Positions 44,523 through 54,052 of a stretch of 64,000 bases of DNA are shown here, in pieces (the first letter of the stretch is position 1; each line of letters begins with the position of its first letter). The stretch is from Microbulbifer hainanensis (GTDB lineage: Bacteria > Pseudomonadota > Gammaproteobacteria > Pseudomonadales > Cellvibrionaceae). The stretch lies in assembly GCF_014904735.1 (NCBI RefSeq), contig NZ_JACZCR010000018.1:62001-126000 (forward strand), written 5' to 3'. The notes under the pieces were generated by a model. The model was not told the origin of the DNA. It ran no database searches and was given only the letters and a program-made list of their open reading frames with translations. Made by a program: the position numbers and the translations under genes.

Positions 44523-47500
44523 CTATACGACCTTGGTCGCAGGCCGCGCCATCAGTTTCTGCTGGGCCTGCAGCAGGGCCCGCAGCGCCGCCGGGCGCAG
44601 GGGCTTCTGCAGGAACTGCCAGCCGGCGCGCTGGGCGCGGTTCTTCACCAGGTCGGTATTCTCCGCGGAGATAATCACGCAGGGCACATTGCCGTCCCAG
44701 TGGCCCATCAACTGGCGCGCGAGGGCGATGCCGTCGACGGCCTGGTCGTCCAGGTGGAAATCCATCAGCAACAGGTCCGGCTGGGCGAGGGCCAGCGCCT
44801 CGCGCCGGTTGCGCGCGCATTCGACCTCGCAGCCCCAGCCGCTGAGCAGTGCATCCATCGCCTCGAGGATCGACGGTTCGTTATCCACACAGACCACCCG
44901 CAGTTGCAGGTCGGAATACACCGGCGGCAATGATGCCGGCGCCTGTACCGGGCGCGCCGCAGAAGCCACCTGCGGCAGCTGCACGCGGAATACGCTGCCG
45001 CGGCCGGGTAGCGAGCGCAGGCTGATTGGGGAATCCAGCAGGCGACACAGGCGCTCCACCGTGGCAAGCCCGAGGCCATAGCCGTGCTCCCGCTCGATCC
45101 CCCCTTCGGGAATATCCAGCCGGCAGAACTCGCGGAATATGTTTTCTTGCTGCGACATGTCGATCCCGCAACCGGTATCCCAGACTTCGAGCGAAACACC
45201 GTCGCCGCGGTGGCGAGCAGCCAGCAGCACACCGCCGCTGCGCGTGTACTTCACCGCGTTGTCGAGCAGGTTCTGCACTACGCGGCGTAGCATTTTCTCA
45301 TCGCTCATTACCCACAGATCGCTGGGGCGATAGCGCAGCTCGATACCGCGCGCACCGGCGGCGACACGCGCCTGATCCGCCACCTCGGCGAGAATGCGGT
45401 CCAGCGCAGTGGGCTGCAGCTTCGGGTGGATATCACCGGCGTCCATGCGCGCAATCTGCAGCATATCGGTAATCAGCTGCTCCGCCGCCGCCAGCGCGCG
45501 GTCGGCGCGATTCAGCAGTTTGCGGCTGTCGTCTTCCAGCTGGCGCGCGGTGAGCGCATCGAGGAACAGGCGGCTGGCATTCAGCGGCTGCACCAGATCG
45601 TGACTGGCAGCGGCGAGGAAGCGGGTCTTGCCGGCACTGGCCGCATGCAGCTCACTGTTGAGCTTCTGCAGTTCCGCGGTGCGCGCGGCAACCTTCTGCT
45701 CCAGCGAATCTTTCACCTCGGTCAACTCGCCGAGGGCGCGCTGATAGTCGGAGACATCGGTATAGGTCGTCACGAAGCCGCCACCGGGGAGGGGGTTGCC
45801 GCGGATTTCCAGCACGGTACCGTCGGTGCGGTGGCGCTGCACCCGGTAGGCAGTACCGGCCTTCAGGTGTTCCACGCGTTTCTCCACGTGCACTTCCACA
45901 TCACCGGGGCCGCACTCACCGCGCTTGGCGTTGTAGCGCACCAGTTCCGCAACCGGCTGGCCGACATAGATCATCGACGCCGGGTAGGCGAACAGCTGCA
46001 CATAGCGACGGTTCCACGCCACCAGATTGAGGTTGGCATCCACTACGGAAATGCCCTGGTCAATATTGTCGATACTGCTCTGCAACAGGCCGCGACCGAA
46101 CTGATAGATCGCCGACGCCTGTTCCAGCGTCTGGGCGCTGGCGCCGGCACCGCTGTATTGGCGCACCAGGCGGCGAGCACTGGTAGAACCGACGATACCG
46201 GCAAGTACCTTTTCCACCACCACCCGGTAGTCCCGCGGGGAGCGTTCGCCCGTGTCTGCCCCCTGCAGGTTTTCGAAGGTGCGCGCAGCTGCATCATCGC
46301 CGACAAAGCGCGCGAGCAGTTCGCGCAGCTGGGCCTTGTTCACCGGTGCCTCATCAACACCGCGGCTGTGGGGCTGCCACATATCCAGCAGCGCAGAACC
46401 CGCCAGCAATGTCGCCGCATTCAGGCCCAGCCCGAACACGCAACAGATCGACAGGGCGCTCCATTCCAGGCGCAGAAAATTCGCAAGCAGGTCCGGCTTG
46501 CCGAGCGCAGCGGGCAGCGCCGACAGTGCCCACACGGAGGCGCCCACCGCAAGGCCGCCAATGACTGCGGCGGAGCGCAGGCGCAGCCAGCGACTGGGCC
46601 AGCTCACCGCGACAATCATCGCCGGTGCCAGCTGCGCCACCAGTGCCAGTGACAGCAGACCGAAAGTGCCGAGCCGCACCCCCGGCCCGATCCACTCGTT
46701 GACGATAAACGCAGCCAGCATAATCAGGGCGATGATGGCGCGGCGCACCCTGCGCAGGTCCGAACCCAGCGCCTGGCTGGCAGGGCGCGCCTGCAGTCGC
46801 TGCAGCCACCAGGGCACCACCATGGTGTTGGCAATCATCGTCGATAGCGCAATGGTGGCGATAATGACCATGCTGGAGCCGGCGGAGAGGCCACCAATAA
46901 ACGCCAGCAGGGATAGCAGCGAGGAACCGCTCTGCAGCGGAATACCCAGCACGAAGCGCTCCGGGTTACCGTAACTTTCCGGCAGCCACAGCAATCCGCC
47001 GTAGCCGACCACCAGGATCGCCCCGGCGAGGATGCCCAGGTACAGCGGGATCAGTTTGCGTACCGGGCCGATATCCTGTTCGCCGTCACTTTCGATCATC
47101 AGCAGGTGGAACTGGCGCGGCAGGCAAAACATCGCCGCCATGCCCAGCACCACCACCGCCCAGAAACCGGTATCCGCCGGACGCGCCTCGCGCAGTTCAG
47201 CCACCCGCTCACTAGCCAGCGCCGCCCGTGCCAGATCGGCGCCGCCGTCGAAGGCCCCATTCAGCACGAACCAGGCCACGGCGACAAAGGCACCGATTTT
47301 GATCAGCGCCTCGAACGCGACCGCCAGTAACATGCCGTTGCGGTGAACCGAGCTGTCGATATGGCGCGTGCCGAACAGCAGCGCAAACAGACCCAGGGTT
47401 GCACTGACGATCGCGGTGACCGTCGAGGAACTGATTTCTCCCCGGCTCGTTAATAAGAGGAAGCTGTCCGCAACAGCGCGCAGCTGCAGGGCCAAATAGG

Positions 47501-47882
47501 GAAGTATGGCAACCAGCGCGAGCACGGCGACGACTGCCGCCAGCCACTGGGAACCGCCGAATTGCGCGCTGATAAAATCTGCAATCGAGGTAGAGCCCTG
47601 CCGCTTGCACAGCCGCACAAAGCGGGTCAGCAGCGGTGCACCGATGACCAGCATCAGGGTGGCACCGACGAAAGTGGGCGGCAGCAACCAGCCCTCTTCC
47701 ACTGCCTGCGCCGGCGTGCCGAAAAACATCCAGGCACTGGTATAGGTACCGGCGAGTGCCAGCAACACCGGCTTGATCGGGCGGATGCGTTCTGCCGGTA
47801 GACGATCGCCCCAGAAGGCGATGGCAAACAACAGCAGCAGGTAGGCGAGGCCAACGGCGGCCAGCGAAGTCAGGCTAAACAA
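44523..47882 (-). CDS. crbS: CrbS-like hybrid histidine kinase with SLC5 transporter domain
   Basis: 1119 residues. In order: an SLC5/SSS-type membrane domain of about 13 helices (residues 1-490), a STAC-like linker (LRELLARFVGDDAAARTFENLQG), a PAS domain (LQSSIDNIDQGISVVDANLNLVAWNRRY), a coiled coil, the phosphoacceptor domain with His in FLAAASHDLVQPLNASRLF, an ATPase domain (NLLDNAVKYTRSGGV, VWDTGCGI, GYGLGLATVERL), and a C-terminal receiver with Asp in DLLLMDFHLDDQ. This is the architecture of CrbS, which senses acetate or related short-chain compounds. Its likely partner is the LuxR-type regulator at 41608. It is divergent from a TonB receptor gene. Confidence 0.92.
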   Translation of the reverse strand: MFSLTSLAAVGLAYLLLLFAIAFWGDRLPAERIRPIKPVLLALAGTYTSAWMFFGTPAQAVEEGWLLPPTFVGATLMLVIGAPLLTRFVRLCKRQGSTSIADFISAQFGGSQWLAAVVAVLALVAILPYLALQLRAVADSFLLLTSRGEISSSTVTAIVSATLGLFALLFGTRHIDSSVHRNGMLLAVAFEALIKIGAFVAVAWFVLNGAFDGGADLARAALASERVAELREARPADTGFWAVVVLGMAAMFCLPRQFHLLMIESDGEQDIGPVRKLIPLYLGILAGAILVVGYGGLLWLPESYGNPERFVLGIPLQSGSSLLSLLAFIGGLSAGSSMVIIATIALSTMIANTMVVPWWLQRLQARPASQALGSDLRRVRRAIIALIMLAAFIVNEWIGPGVRLGTFGLLSLALVAQLAPAMIVAVSWPSRWLRLRSAAVIGGLAVGASVWALSALPAALGKPDLLANFLRLEWSALSICCVFGLGLNAATLLAGSALLDMWQPHSRGVDEAPVNKAQLRELLARFVGDDAAARTFENLQGADTGERSPRDYRVVVEKVLAGIVGSTSARRLVRQYSGAGASAQTLEQASAIYQFGRGLLQSSIDNIDQGISVVDANLNLVAWNRRYVQLFAYPASMIYVGQPVAELVRYNAKRGECGPGDVEVHVEKRVEHLKAGTAYRVQRHRTDGTVLEIRGNPLPGGGFVTTYTDVSDYQRALGELTEVKDSLEQKVAARTAELQKLNSELHAASAGKTRFLAAASHDLVQPLNASRLFLDALTARQLEDDSRKLLNRADRALAAAEQLITDMLQIARMDAGDIHPKLQPTALDRILAEVADQARVAAGARGIELRYRPSDLWVMSDEKMLRRVVQNLLDNAVKYTRSGGVLLAARHRGDGVSLEVWDTGCGIDMSQQENIFREFCRLDIPEGGIEREHGYGLGLATVERLCRLLDSPISLRSLPGRGSVFRVQLPQVASAARPVQAPASLPPVYSDLQLRVVCVDNEPSILEAMDALLSGWGCEVECARNRREALALAQPDLLLMDFHLDDQAVDGIALARQLMGHWDGNVPCVIISAENTDLVKNRAQRAGWQFLQKPLRPAALRALLQAQQKLMARPATKVV
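44530..44538. promoter_or_regulatory. Partial candidate CrbR-type site upstream of the MFS gene
   Basis: ACCTTGGTC, the core of the 13-base motif seen at 40651 and 48034, lies 66 bases upstream of the MFS start but inside the 3' end of the kinase gene. It may be coding coincidence. Confidence 0.3.
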
Positions 47883-48033
47883 AAGGCTGCACCTAATTTA
47901 TTCTTGTATTTCGATGGGCGCCGGCCGGCATCATGACCAGACCCAAAATCCCGGCCACGAGTCAATCAACAACCGGAATACAGAACATACCCCAGCGGCT
48001 GATTTTTGTCCTCCATCCCGGACCCGGTAAACG

Positions 48034-48046
48034 TCATACCTTGGTC
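48034..48046. promoter_or_regulatory. Candidate CrbR-type operator between kinase and TonB receptor
   Basis: TCATACCTTGGTC, identical to the site at 40651-40663. It lies 94 bases upstream of the receptor start and 152 bases from the kinase start. The rest of the 257-base divergent region is AT-rich near the receptor and holds no gene. Confidence 0.55.
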
Positions 48047-48139
48047 TAGCAGGCAACTCGCTTTCTAGTAGCTACAGTGGCACTACCGGATAGATACAAA
48101 TACCAAAAATAACCATAAATTTGGTGATTGGAGAGAGCC

Positions 48140-50341
48140 ATGAAGAAGACAATAAAGTTTCACCCCATTGCCGCCGGCGTCCTGCTCGCCTGTGGTGCGA
48201 GTTTTACTTATGCCGACACCGGCATCGAAGAAGTCACCGTAACCGCGCAGAAGCGCGAGCAGTCCCTGCAGGAAGTACCGGTGGCGGTAACCGCCTTCAA
48301 TCAGGATGCGCTGACCGAGAACGGTGTCACCGACCTGACCGACATCCAGAAACTCACCCCCAACACCACGCTGCAGGTTAGCCGCGGCACCAACTCCACG
48401 CTGACTGCCTTTATCCGCGGCATCGGCCAGCAGGATCCGCTGTGGGGCTTTGAACCCGGCGTGGGCATCTATGTGGACGACGTCTATGTAGCCCGTCCCC
48501 AGGGCGCGGTGATGGATGTCTACGACGTGGATCGTATCGAAGTGCTGCGCGGCCCGCAGGGCACCCTGTACGGCAAGAACACCATCGGCGGCGCGGTGAA
48601 ATATGTCACCAAAAAACTAACCGGTGATACCGAACTGAAGATCAAGGGTGGTATCGGCTCGTACAACCAGCGCGACCTGGTGATCGCCGGTCAGACCGGC
48701 CTGTCCGAAACCGCCAATATCGGCTTTGCCATAGCCAGCTCCCAGCACGACGGTTACGGTGAAAACACCGTGACCGGTGCGGAAAACTACAACAAGGACG
48801 TACTCAGCGGGCGCGTGTCGCTGGAACTGAACCCTTCCGATGCCCTGTGGATCCGCCTGGCTGCAGACAGCACCCAGGACGACTCCAACGCGCGCTTCGG
48901 CTACCTGATGGTCGACACCCCCTGGGGACCGGAAACTCCCCCCAGCAGCGTCTACGACCACAGCTCCAACATGCCTTCTGACAACTCGGTGAAAAACAGC
49001 GGTATGTCCCTGACCGCCGACTGGACCATCTCCGACAGCCTGAGCCTCAAGTCCATCACTTCTTCGCGCAAGGGCGACACCGACACCAATATCGATTTCG
49101 ACAGCACCAACCGTCCGGATTTCGACGTGCCGGCCTACTACAAGGATGACCAGTTCACTCAGGAATTCCAGCTCACCTGGAACGGCGACAACGCCCACCT
49201 GGTATCCGGCATCTACTATTACGACGGTCACGCCGAGGGCGGCTTCGACGCGGTACTGGATATCTACAAATACATCCTGCCCACAGTGTTCCCGAACGGC
49301 CTGACGCAGAACGTGAGCGGCGCGGTGGATACCACCAGTATCGCTGCCTACGCCAACTTCGAATATGCGCTGAATGACAGCTGGAACCTGACTCTGGGTG
49401 GCCGCTACACCCGCGACGAAAAATCCGCGAGTGTATTCAAGGCCAACTACGACGGGCTCTACTCACCGATGTTCGCCGACCACTACGACGGCACCCCGGC
49501 CGCTGCCGATCCGATGGGCATCCTGACCGATTACAGCAACGACGACACCTGGGGCCAGTTCTCACCGAAGGTGGGTGTGGATTACCAGATAAACGAAGAG
49601 GCCATGGTCTACGCCAGCTACAGCACCGGCTTCAAGAGCGGCGGCTTCGATATGCGCGGCGACGCTTCGGTAATGCCGGAAACCGTCAACGGTTACGATC
49701 CGGAAACAGCCAAGACTTTCGAACTGGGTATCAAGAGCCAGCTGTTCAACAACCGCATACGCCTGAATGCCGACGTTTTCCACACCAACTACGACGACAT
49801 GCAGGTCACCGTGCAGGACTTCTCCCCGGCAACCCAGGGTTTTGCCAGCGCGGTGATCAACGCGGGTAGCTCTGAAATCCAGGGTCTCGAGCTGGAGATG
49901 CTGGCCAGCATTACCGACCGCCTGAATGCGAACTTCGTCTACGGCTATACCGACACCGACTACATCGAGGTGATGAGCGGTGGTGTGAACGTGGCCGACC
50001 AGTGGGGCGCCTTCCAGTACAGCCCGACCCAGACGGCCCTGGCACAGCTCAACTACACCATGCCGGTGGCCGGCGGCGATCTGGTGCTGAATGCGTCCAC
50101 CTCCTACCGCGGCGCCATGCAGATCTACGCTGCACCGAGCCTGCTGGATACCGATGGCGTGACGCTGGTCGATGCCGGTGCCACCTTCTTCAGCGGCGAC
50201 GGCCAGTGGCAAATGTCCCTGCAGGGCAAGAACCTGCGGGACGAGGAGTACCGCAACGCCGGGTACAACTCTGCCGGTCTGGTGACCGGTTACTACGGTG
50301 CACCGCGCACCATCGCCCTGACCGGTAGCTACAACTTCTGA
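48140..50341 (+). CDS. TonB-dependent outer-membrane receptor
   Basis: 733 residues from ATG 48140, with GGAGAGAG just upstream. Signal peptide MKKTIKFHPIAAGVLLACGASFTYA, then the TonB box GIEEVTVTAQKREQSLQEVPVAV. The plug contains FIRGIGQQDPLWGFEPGVGIYVDDVYVARPQGAVMD and VEVLRGPQGTLYGKNTIGGAVKYVTKK. The barrel has SYSTGFKSGGFDMRG and ends in Phe (ALTGSYNF). It imports an unknown organic ligand. Its position beside the CrbS-like kinase, plus the shared 13-base motif, suggests control by CrbR and a role in the same nutrient pathway (inference). Confidence 0.95.
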   Translation: MKKTIKFHPIAAGVLLACGASFTYADTGIEEVTVTAQKREQSLQEVPVAVTAFNQDALTENGVTDLTDIQKLTPNTTLQVSRGTNSTLTAFIRGIGQQDPLWGFEPGVGIYVDDVYVARPQGAVMDVYDVDRIEVLRGPQGTLYGKNTIGGAVKYVTKKLTGDTELKIKGGIGSYNQRDLVIAGQTGLSETANIGFAIASSQHDGYGENTVTGAENYNKDVLSGRVSLELNPSDALWIRLAADSTQDDSNARFGYLMVDTPWGPETPPSSVYDHSSNMPSDNSVKNSGMSLTADWTISDSLSLKSITSSRKGDTDTNIDFDSTNRPDFDVPAYYKDDQFTQEFQLTWNGDNAHLVSGIYYYDGHAEGGFDAVLDIYKYILPTVFPNGLTQNVSGAVDTTSIAAYANFEYALNDSWNLTLGGRYTRDEKSASVFKANYDGLYSPMFADHYDGTPAAADPMGILTDYSNDDTWGQFSPKVGVDYQINEEAMVYASYSTGFKSGGFDMRGDASVMPETVNGYDPETAKTFELGIKSQLFNNRIRLNADVFHTNYDDMQVTVQDFSPATQGFASAVINAGSSEIQGLELEMLASITDRLNANFVYGYTDTDYIEVMSGGVNVADQWGAFQYSPTQTALAQLNYTMPVAGGDLVLNASTSYRGAMQIYAAPSLLDTDGVTLVDAGATFFSGDGQWQMSLQGKNLRDEEYRNAGYNSAGLVTGYYGAPRTIALTGSYNF

Positions 50342-50411
50342 ACCCAACAGCGCAGATTGCGCGTTTTCTCCAGGGGGCCGTCCTCGCCCCCAGCTCAGTG
50401 AGCTAAGTCTT

Positions 50412-50442
50412 GCCGCCGTTAGTTTTAACGGCGGCTTTTTTC
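50412..50442 (+). terminator. Rho-independent terminator, bidirectional
   Basis: GCCGCCGTTA/TAACGGCGGC with a four-base loop, then a T run. It ends the TonB receptor gene and faces the convergent small lipoprotein gene. Confidence 0.9.
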
Positions 50443-50443
50443 T

Positions 50444-50677
50444 TTACGGGTTATCCACCGCAGCTGCGCGCTCCTCCGCCGCTTCCTGCAACTGGTCCTC
50501 GACCTTTTTCGCCTTTTCCAGCGCATCGAGCTGGTACTGTGGAATCACGCCGCCCGGTTTCTCCGTCTCCTGCTGCGCTTGGCCTTCCTCCGCGGCGCTT
50601 TGCGTTTGCGGCGGCTCGTCGGCTCCGCAACCCGCCAGCAGTACCATTGCAGAAAAGAAAAAATATCCTGCCTTCAT
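50444..50677 (-). CDS. Small lipoprotein
   Basis: 77 residues from ATG 50677, with AGGGGA five bases upstream; a longer reading from 50779 is not supported. Signal peptide with lipobox LLAGC at about residues 13-17. The mature part is acidic and Gln/Glu-rich (GADEPPQTQSAAEEGQAQQ), with a C-terminal helix QYQLDALEKAKKVEDQLQEAAEERAAAVD likely to form a coiled coil. No family is recognised; it resembles small outer-membrane lipoproteins that bind peptidoglycan or other proteins. Confidence 0.78.
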   Translation of the reverse strand: MKAGYFFFSAMVLLAGCGADEPPQTQSAAEEGQAQQETEKPGGVIPQYQLDALEKAKKVEDQLQEAAEERAAAVDNP

Positions 50678-50955
50678 GGGTTCCCCTCTGTCGTCATAAC
50701 TATCGAAAGGCCATTTTAGGCAAGGACGGATACGTGTGATAGCGCGCGGTTCACACGATAGACTGACGTGGCTTTGCACATTTTGGCGGGTAATACCTCA
50801 CTGTGACGGCTGCTTCCTCTAGGCTGACAGAACAGGCGGGCGGAAATAGCGCCTGCCATTAACCCGGAAATCAAATATTTCAGGGCCGAAGGCGCCGCGA
50901 GAGCGGCCGGACCGAAATATTTGATTGTTAGGTAAAAAGTCACGAGGTATCTGCG

Positions 50956-51135
50956 GTGCAGAAATTCCGCTGTATTCTGCTAGCAGTGGCCATGGCGACA
51001 GGAGTTGCCGGTTGTTCGACAACCGCGCCCGATGGGAGCCCCAAAGCACTGACCATGAATGGTCAGCAATTCAATTGCGTCGAGCAGGAGCTGGAGACCA
51101 AGATCCTGGTGCGCTGCGTGCCGGCGGGAAGTTAG
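50956..51135 (+). CDS. Very small lipoprotein, 59 residues
   Basis: GTG 50956 to TAG 51133, with GAGG about eight bases upstream. The product begins MQKFRCILLAVAMATGVAGCSTT, a short signal peptide with lipobox VAGC. The mature 40 residues include NGQQFNCVEQELETKILVRCVPAGS with two Cys that could form a disulfide. It lies immediately before the convergent pyruvate kinase gene, the stops being two bases apart. Function unknown. Confidence 0.65.
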   Translation: MQKFRCILLAVAMATGVAGCSTTAPDGSPKALTMNGQQFNCVEQELETKILVRCVPAGS

Positions 51136-51137
51136 GA

Positions 51138-52574
51138 CTAATCAATACGCACGATGCGCAGTGTATCGGTGCTGCCGCCGATATCCTGGTGATAGCCGCG
51201 CGAAACCAGTACGAAATCACCGCTCTCGAGCAGTCCGCGCTGTTTCAGGTGGGCGATGGCCCTGGTATCGCGGGTGATGCCATCGAGGCCTTCCACTTCC
51301 ATCAGCACCGGGTCGACGCCGCGGTAGAGCGCAACGCGGTTGCAGCTGGCGCTGTGACGGCAGAAGGCGAAAATCGGGATATCGGAGCGTACCCGCGACA
51401 TCAGTAGCGCGGTGTTACCGGTTTCGGTCTGGCAGATGATTGCCTTGATCTCGCGGCAGTGGTTGGCGATGGTCATCGCCGCCATCGCGATGCAGGCATC
51501 GCCGGCGGGGTAATTGTCCTGCATCACCCGCGGTGGGCGGCGGAAGGCGCGGTGCTTTTCCGCCCCGATGATGACTTCGGCCATGTGCATGACCGTTTCC
51601 ACCGGGTAATCGCCGGCGGCGGTCTCGGCCGACAACATCACAGCATCGCTGCCGTCGAGCACGGCGTTGGCGACATCGCAGACTTCCGCGCGGGTCGGCA
51701 CCGGACTGGAAATCATTGACTCCATCATCTGGGTGGCGGTGATGACCACACGGCTTAAGTGGCGCGCGCGGCGGATCAGGTGTTTCTGCACCCCCATCAG
51801 TTCGGCATCACCGATTTCCACCGCAAGGTCGCCGCGCGCCACCATGATGACGTCGCTGGCCAGGATCAAGCGGTCGAGATGTTCGTCGCTGGCGACCGCT
51901 TCGGCGCGCTCGATCTTGGCGACGATATGCGCGCTGCCGCCGGCGGTGGCCAGGAGCTTGCGCGCCTTGTCGACATCGGCGGCATCCCGCGGGAAGGAGA
52001 CCGCCAGGTAGTCCAGCCCCAGCTGCGCGGCGACCTTGATATCCTGGCGATCCTTTTGCGTCAGCGCCGGCGCTGTAAGGCCACCGCCCAGTTTGTTGAT
52101 GCCCTTGTTATTGGACAACCATCCACCCACTTCGACGCGAGTCCGCACCCGGCGGCCGTCGACCTCGAGCACCGTCAGCCGCAGGCGGCCATCATCCAGC
52201 AGCAGGGTATCGCCGACGGTACAGTCGTCCGCCAGCTCGGTGTAGTCCACCGAAACACCGTGGACATTGCCACCGCCCGCCGACCAGTCCGGGTCCAGCA
52301 CAAATTCCGCGCCGCGCTCCAGTTGCGCGCGCCCCTCACTGAATTTACCCACCCGAATCTTGGGCCCCTGCAGGTCGCCGAGTATGGCGACGTGGCGGCC
52401 CTGGCGCGTCGCTTCGGCCCGAACCTGTTCGGCGCGGCGGCGGTGGTCGTCGGCAATGCCATGGGAGAAATTGAGTCGTACCGTGTCCACACCCGCCGCG
52501 ATCAGCTGTGCGAGAATATCCGCATTGTCGGTGGCCGGGCCCAAGGTGGCGACGATTTTGGTGCGCCTGAACAT
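51138..52574 (-). CDS. pyk: Pyruvate kinase
   Basis: 478 residues from ATG 52574 (MFRRTKIVATLGPATD), with AGGGAAG upstream; the longer frame to 52952 is not coding. It makes pyruvate and ATP from phosphoenolpyruvate and ADP, the last glycolytic step. Visible: RLNFSHG, ILGDLQGPKIRVGKF, the B domain with GVSVDYTELADDC, the catalytic Lys in IVAKIERAEAV, MVARGDLAVEIG binding magnesium, and ITATQMMESMISSPVPTRAEVCDVANAVLDGSDAVMLS. The C-terminal regulatory domain is complete. It resembles the PykA type (AMP-responsive). It is a single gene. Confidence 0.97.
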   Translation of the reverse strand: MFRRTKIVATLGPATDNADILAQLIAAGVDTVRLNFSHGIADDHRRRAEQVRAEATRQGRHVAILGDLQGPKIRVGKFSEGRAQLERGAEFVLDPDWSAGGGNVHGVSVDYTELADDCTVGDTLLLDDGRLRLTVLEVDGRRVRTRVEVGGWLSNNKGINKLGGGLTAPALTQKDRQDIKVAAQLGLDYLAVSFPRDAADVDKARKLLATAGGSAHIVAKIERAEAVASDEHLDRLILASDVIMVARGDLAVEIGDAELMGVQKHLIRRARHLSRVVITATQMMESMISSPVPTRAEVCDVANAVLDGSDAVMLSAETAAGDYPVETVMHMAEVIIGAEKHRAFRRPPRVMQDNYPAGDACIAMAAMTIANHCREIKAIICQTETGNTALLMSRVRSDIPIFAFCRHSASCNRVALYRGVDPVLMEVEGLDGITRDTRAIAHLKQRGLLESGDFVLVSRGYHQDIGGSTDTLRIVRID

Positions 52575-52710
52575 GTGTGCAACTTCCCTGTGAACAGCGG
52601 CCGCAGTGCTGCTGCGGCCATACAGCAAGCATAGCTTGTCGCCGCAGGCCTCCCCTCGGCAATTCACAGCAACTAAGCTTTCACCTGTACGGACAGGGAG
52701 CGAGACGCAA

Positions 52711-53184
52711 ATGAGCAAGGTAGTACAACTGTGGCTGGTGGGACTGGCTGTCGTCGTGGCGGGGTGTATCGACATGGGCACCAAGGAGCCACAAATCACA
52801 CAGACTGCCGGTAATATCAGTGCAGTTTGTGGGCACAAATGGCAATTGAAGCGCCTGCGAGTCAATGGAGAGGCCGTCTCCGTCGACGACAACACGCGCT
52901 TTACCTTCGTCTGCAACGAAGAGGGTAACGTGATGGGCAAGAGCGGCATCAATACCTATCGCGGCTCCGTGCAGATCACTGACAATGGCCAGATGCTCTG
53001 GGATACTTCCAGTTTCGCCTCCACCAAGATGGCCGGGCCGGAACCGCTGATGCAGCAGGAGAACGGCTACCTGCGCGCCCTGGCCGGTACCCGCCAGGCC
53101 TTTACCAAGTCCGGCGGTGGCCGTTTGATCCTGCGCGACCCCGCCGGAGATATCTATATCGAATATATCAAGGTGGGGCCTTGA
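52711..53184 (+). CDS. META/HslJ-like domain lipoprotein 1
   Basis: 157 residues from ATG 52711 with AGGGAGCGAG upstream. Signal peptide with lipobox VVAGC. The mature domain has the META pattern: HKWQLKRLRVNGEAVSVDDNTRFTFVCNEEGNVMGKSGINTYRGSVQITDNGQMLW, with the small NxYRGS turn and a later FASTKMAGPEPLMQQENGYLRAL. Proteins with this domain are envelope proteins of unclear function linked in some species to stress or motility. It forms a tandem pair with the next gene, 64 bases apart. Confidence 0.82.
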   Translation: MSKVVQLWLVGLAVVVAGCIDMGTKEPQITQTAGNISAVCGHKWQLKRLRVNGEAVSVDDNTRFTFVCNEEGNVMGKSGINTYRGSVQITDNGQMLWDTSSFASTKMAGPEPLMQQENGYLRALAGTRQAFTKSGGGRLILRDPAGDIYIEYIKVGP

Positions 53185-53248
53185 ACCCGGCCACAGACGT
53201 GCCGGCCATTCTGGTGTTAAATGTCACAAAAATAACGAGACAAGCACC

Positions 53249-53755
53249 ATGTTACGAATCTGCGGCAAGCTGCCTTCGCTATTGACCACCGTATTGCTCG
53301 CCAGCCTCAGTGGCTGCGGAATGTTCGGTGCGTCAGAGCCGGAGTCGGTGGAGACTGCAATTACGGAAGACTCCTCGATTTGCGCCTATCAGTGGCTGCT
53401 GGAAAGCCTGTCTGTCGATGGCCGCGAGCACCGCTCGCGCCTGCTGTGGCAGAAACTGTGGCGGGATCGCCCCTACCTCACCTGCGATAAACTGGGCTAT
53501 GTACGCGGCAGCGCCGGCTCCAACCCCTATATTGGCCGCTTTGCGGTTTCTGCCGACGGCGAGATTTCCTGGCCCAAGGTACCGGCAATTTCCCGCATGA
53601 GTGACACCCGCGACAGCAGTGAACTGGAAAAAGATTACCTGAAAGCCCTGCCGCAGACCGACTCCATGAAAATGGAAGGAGACTCACTGATCATGCAGGG
53701 TGACCACGGTGCGACGCGGTTGGAATTCAAGCGCATCGAAGAAATGCCGAAATAA
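53249..53755 (+). CDS. META-like domain lipoprotein 2
   Basis: 168 residues. Signal peptide with lipobox LSGC. The mature part keeps the layout of the upstream protein: CAYQWLLESLSVDGREH, LTCDKLGYVRGSAGSNPYIGRFAVSADGEISW, then KDYLKALPQTDSMKMEGDSLIMQGDHGATRLEF. The two proteins are diverged paralogues. No catalytic motif is seen. Confidence 0.78.
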   Translation: MLRICGKLPSLLTTVLLASLSGCGMFGASEPESVETAITEDSSICAYQWLLESLSVDGREHRSRLLWQKLWRDRPYLTCDKLGYVRGSAGSNPYIGRFAVSADGEISWPKVPAISRMSDTRDSSELEKDYLKALPQTDSMKMEGDSLIMQGDHGATRLEFKRIEEMPK

Positions 53756-54052
53756 CCGGCTCCGCCTCTGCATAGCGCACAAATAAAAATGGCGGCCAAA
53801 CGGCCGCCAAACAATCACAATCAAGAAGGGTCAAACATCCGCACTGTGCGGACCAAAGAGAGAAGAACAACCCTGACTCAACCGGTTACCGCAATGCGGC
53901 CAAACCGGACAAGCGCTGTGTTGTGTGGGCAATCTACCCATTCAAAATGACAGGCAAATTACAGGTTCCGATTCACTTCCCAACTTTTTCCTCCGTAACG
54001 CCAATACGTGCAATCAGTCACGCATTAGCAAATCTGAAGCTGTCACAAATAA
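53756..54052. other. Intergenic region between lipoprotein 2 and smr
   Basis: 297 bases between convergent genes. It holds one terminator (53780-53809) and otherwise no gene or repeat that I can support. Confidence 0.5.
53780..53809 (-). terminator. Terminator acting on the minus strand
   Basis: TGGCGGCC/GGCCGCCA with a four-base loop. On the minus strand it is followed by TTTTTATTT, so it probably ends transcripts from the minus-strand smr gene. Confidence 0.75.
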
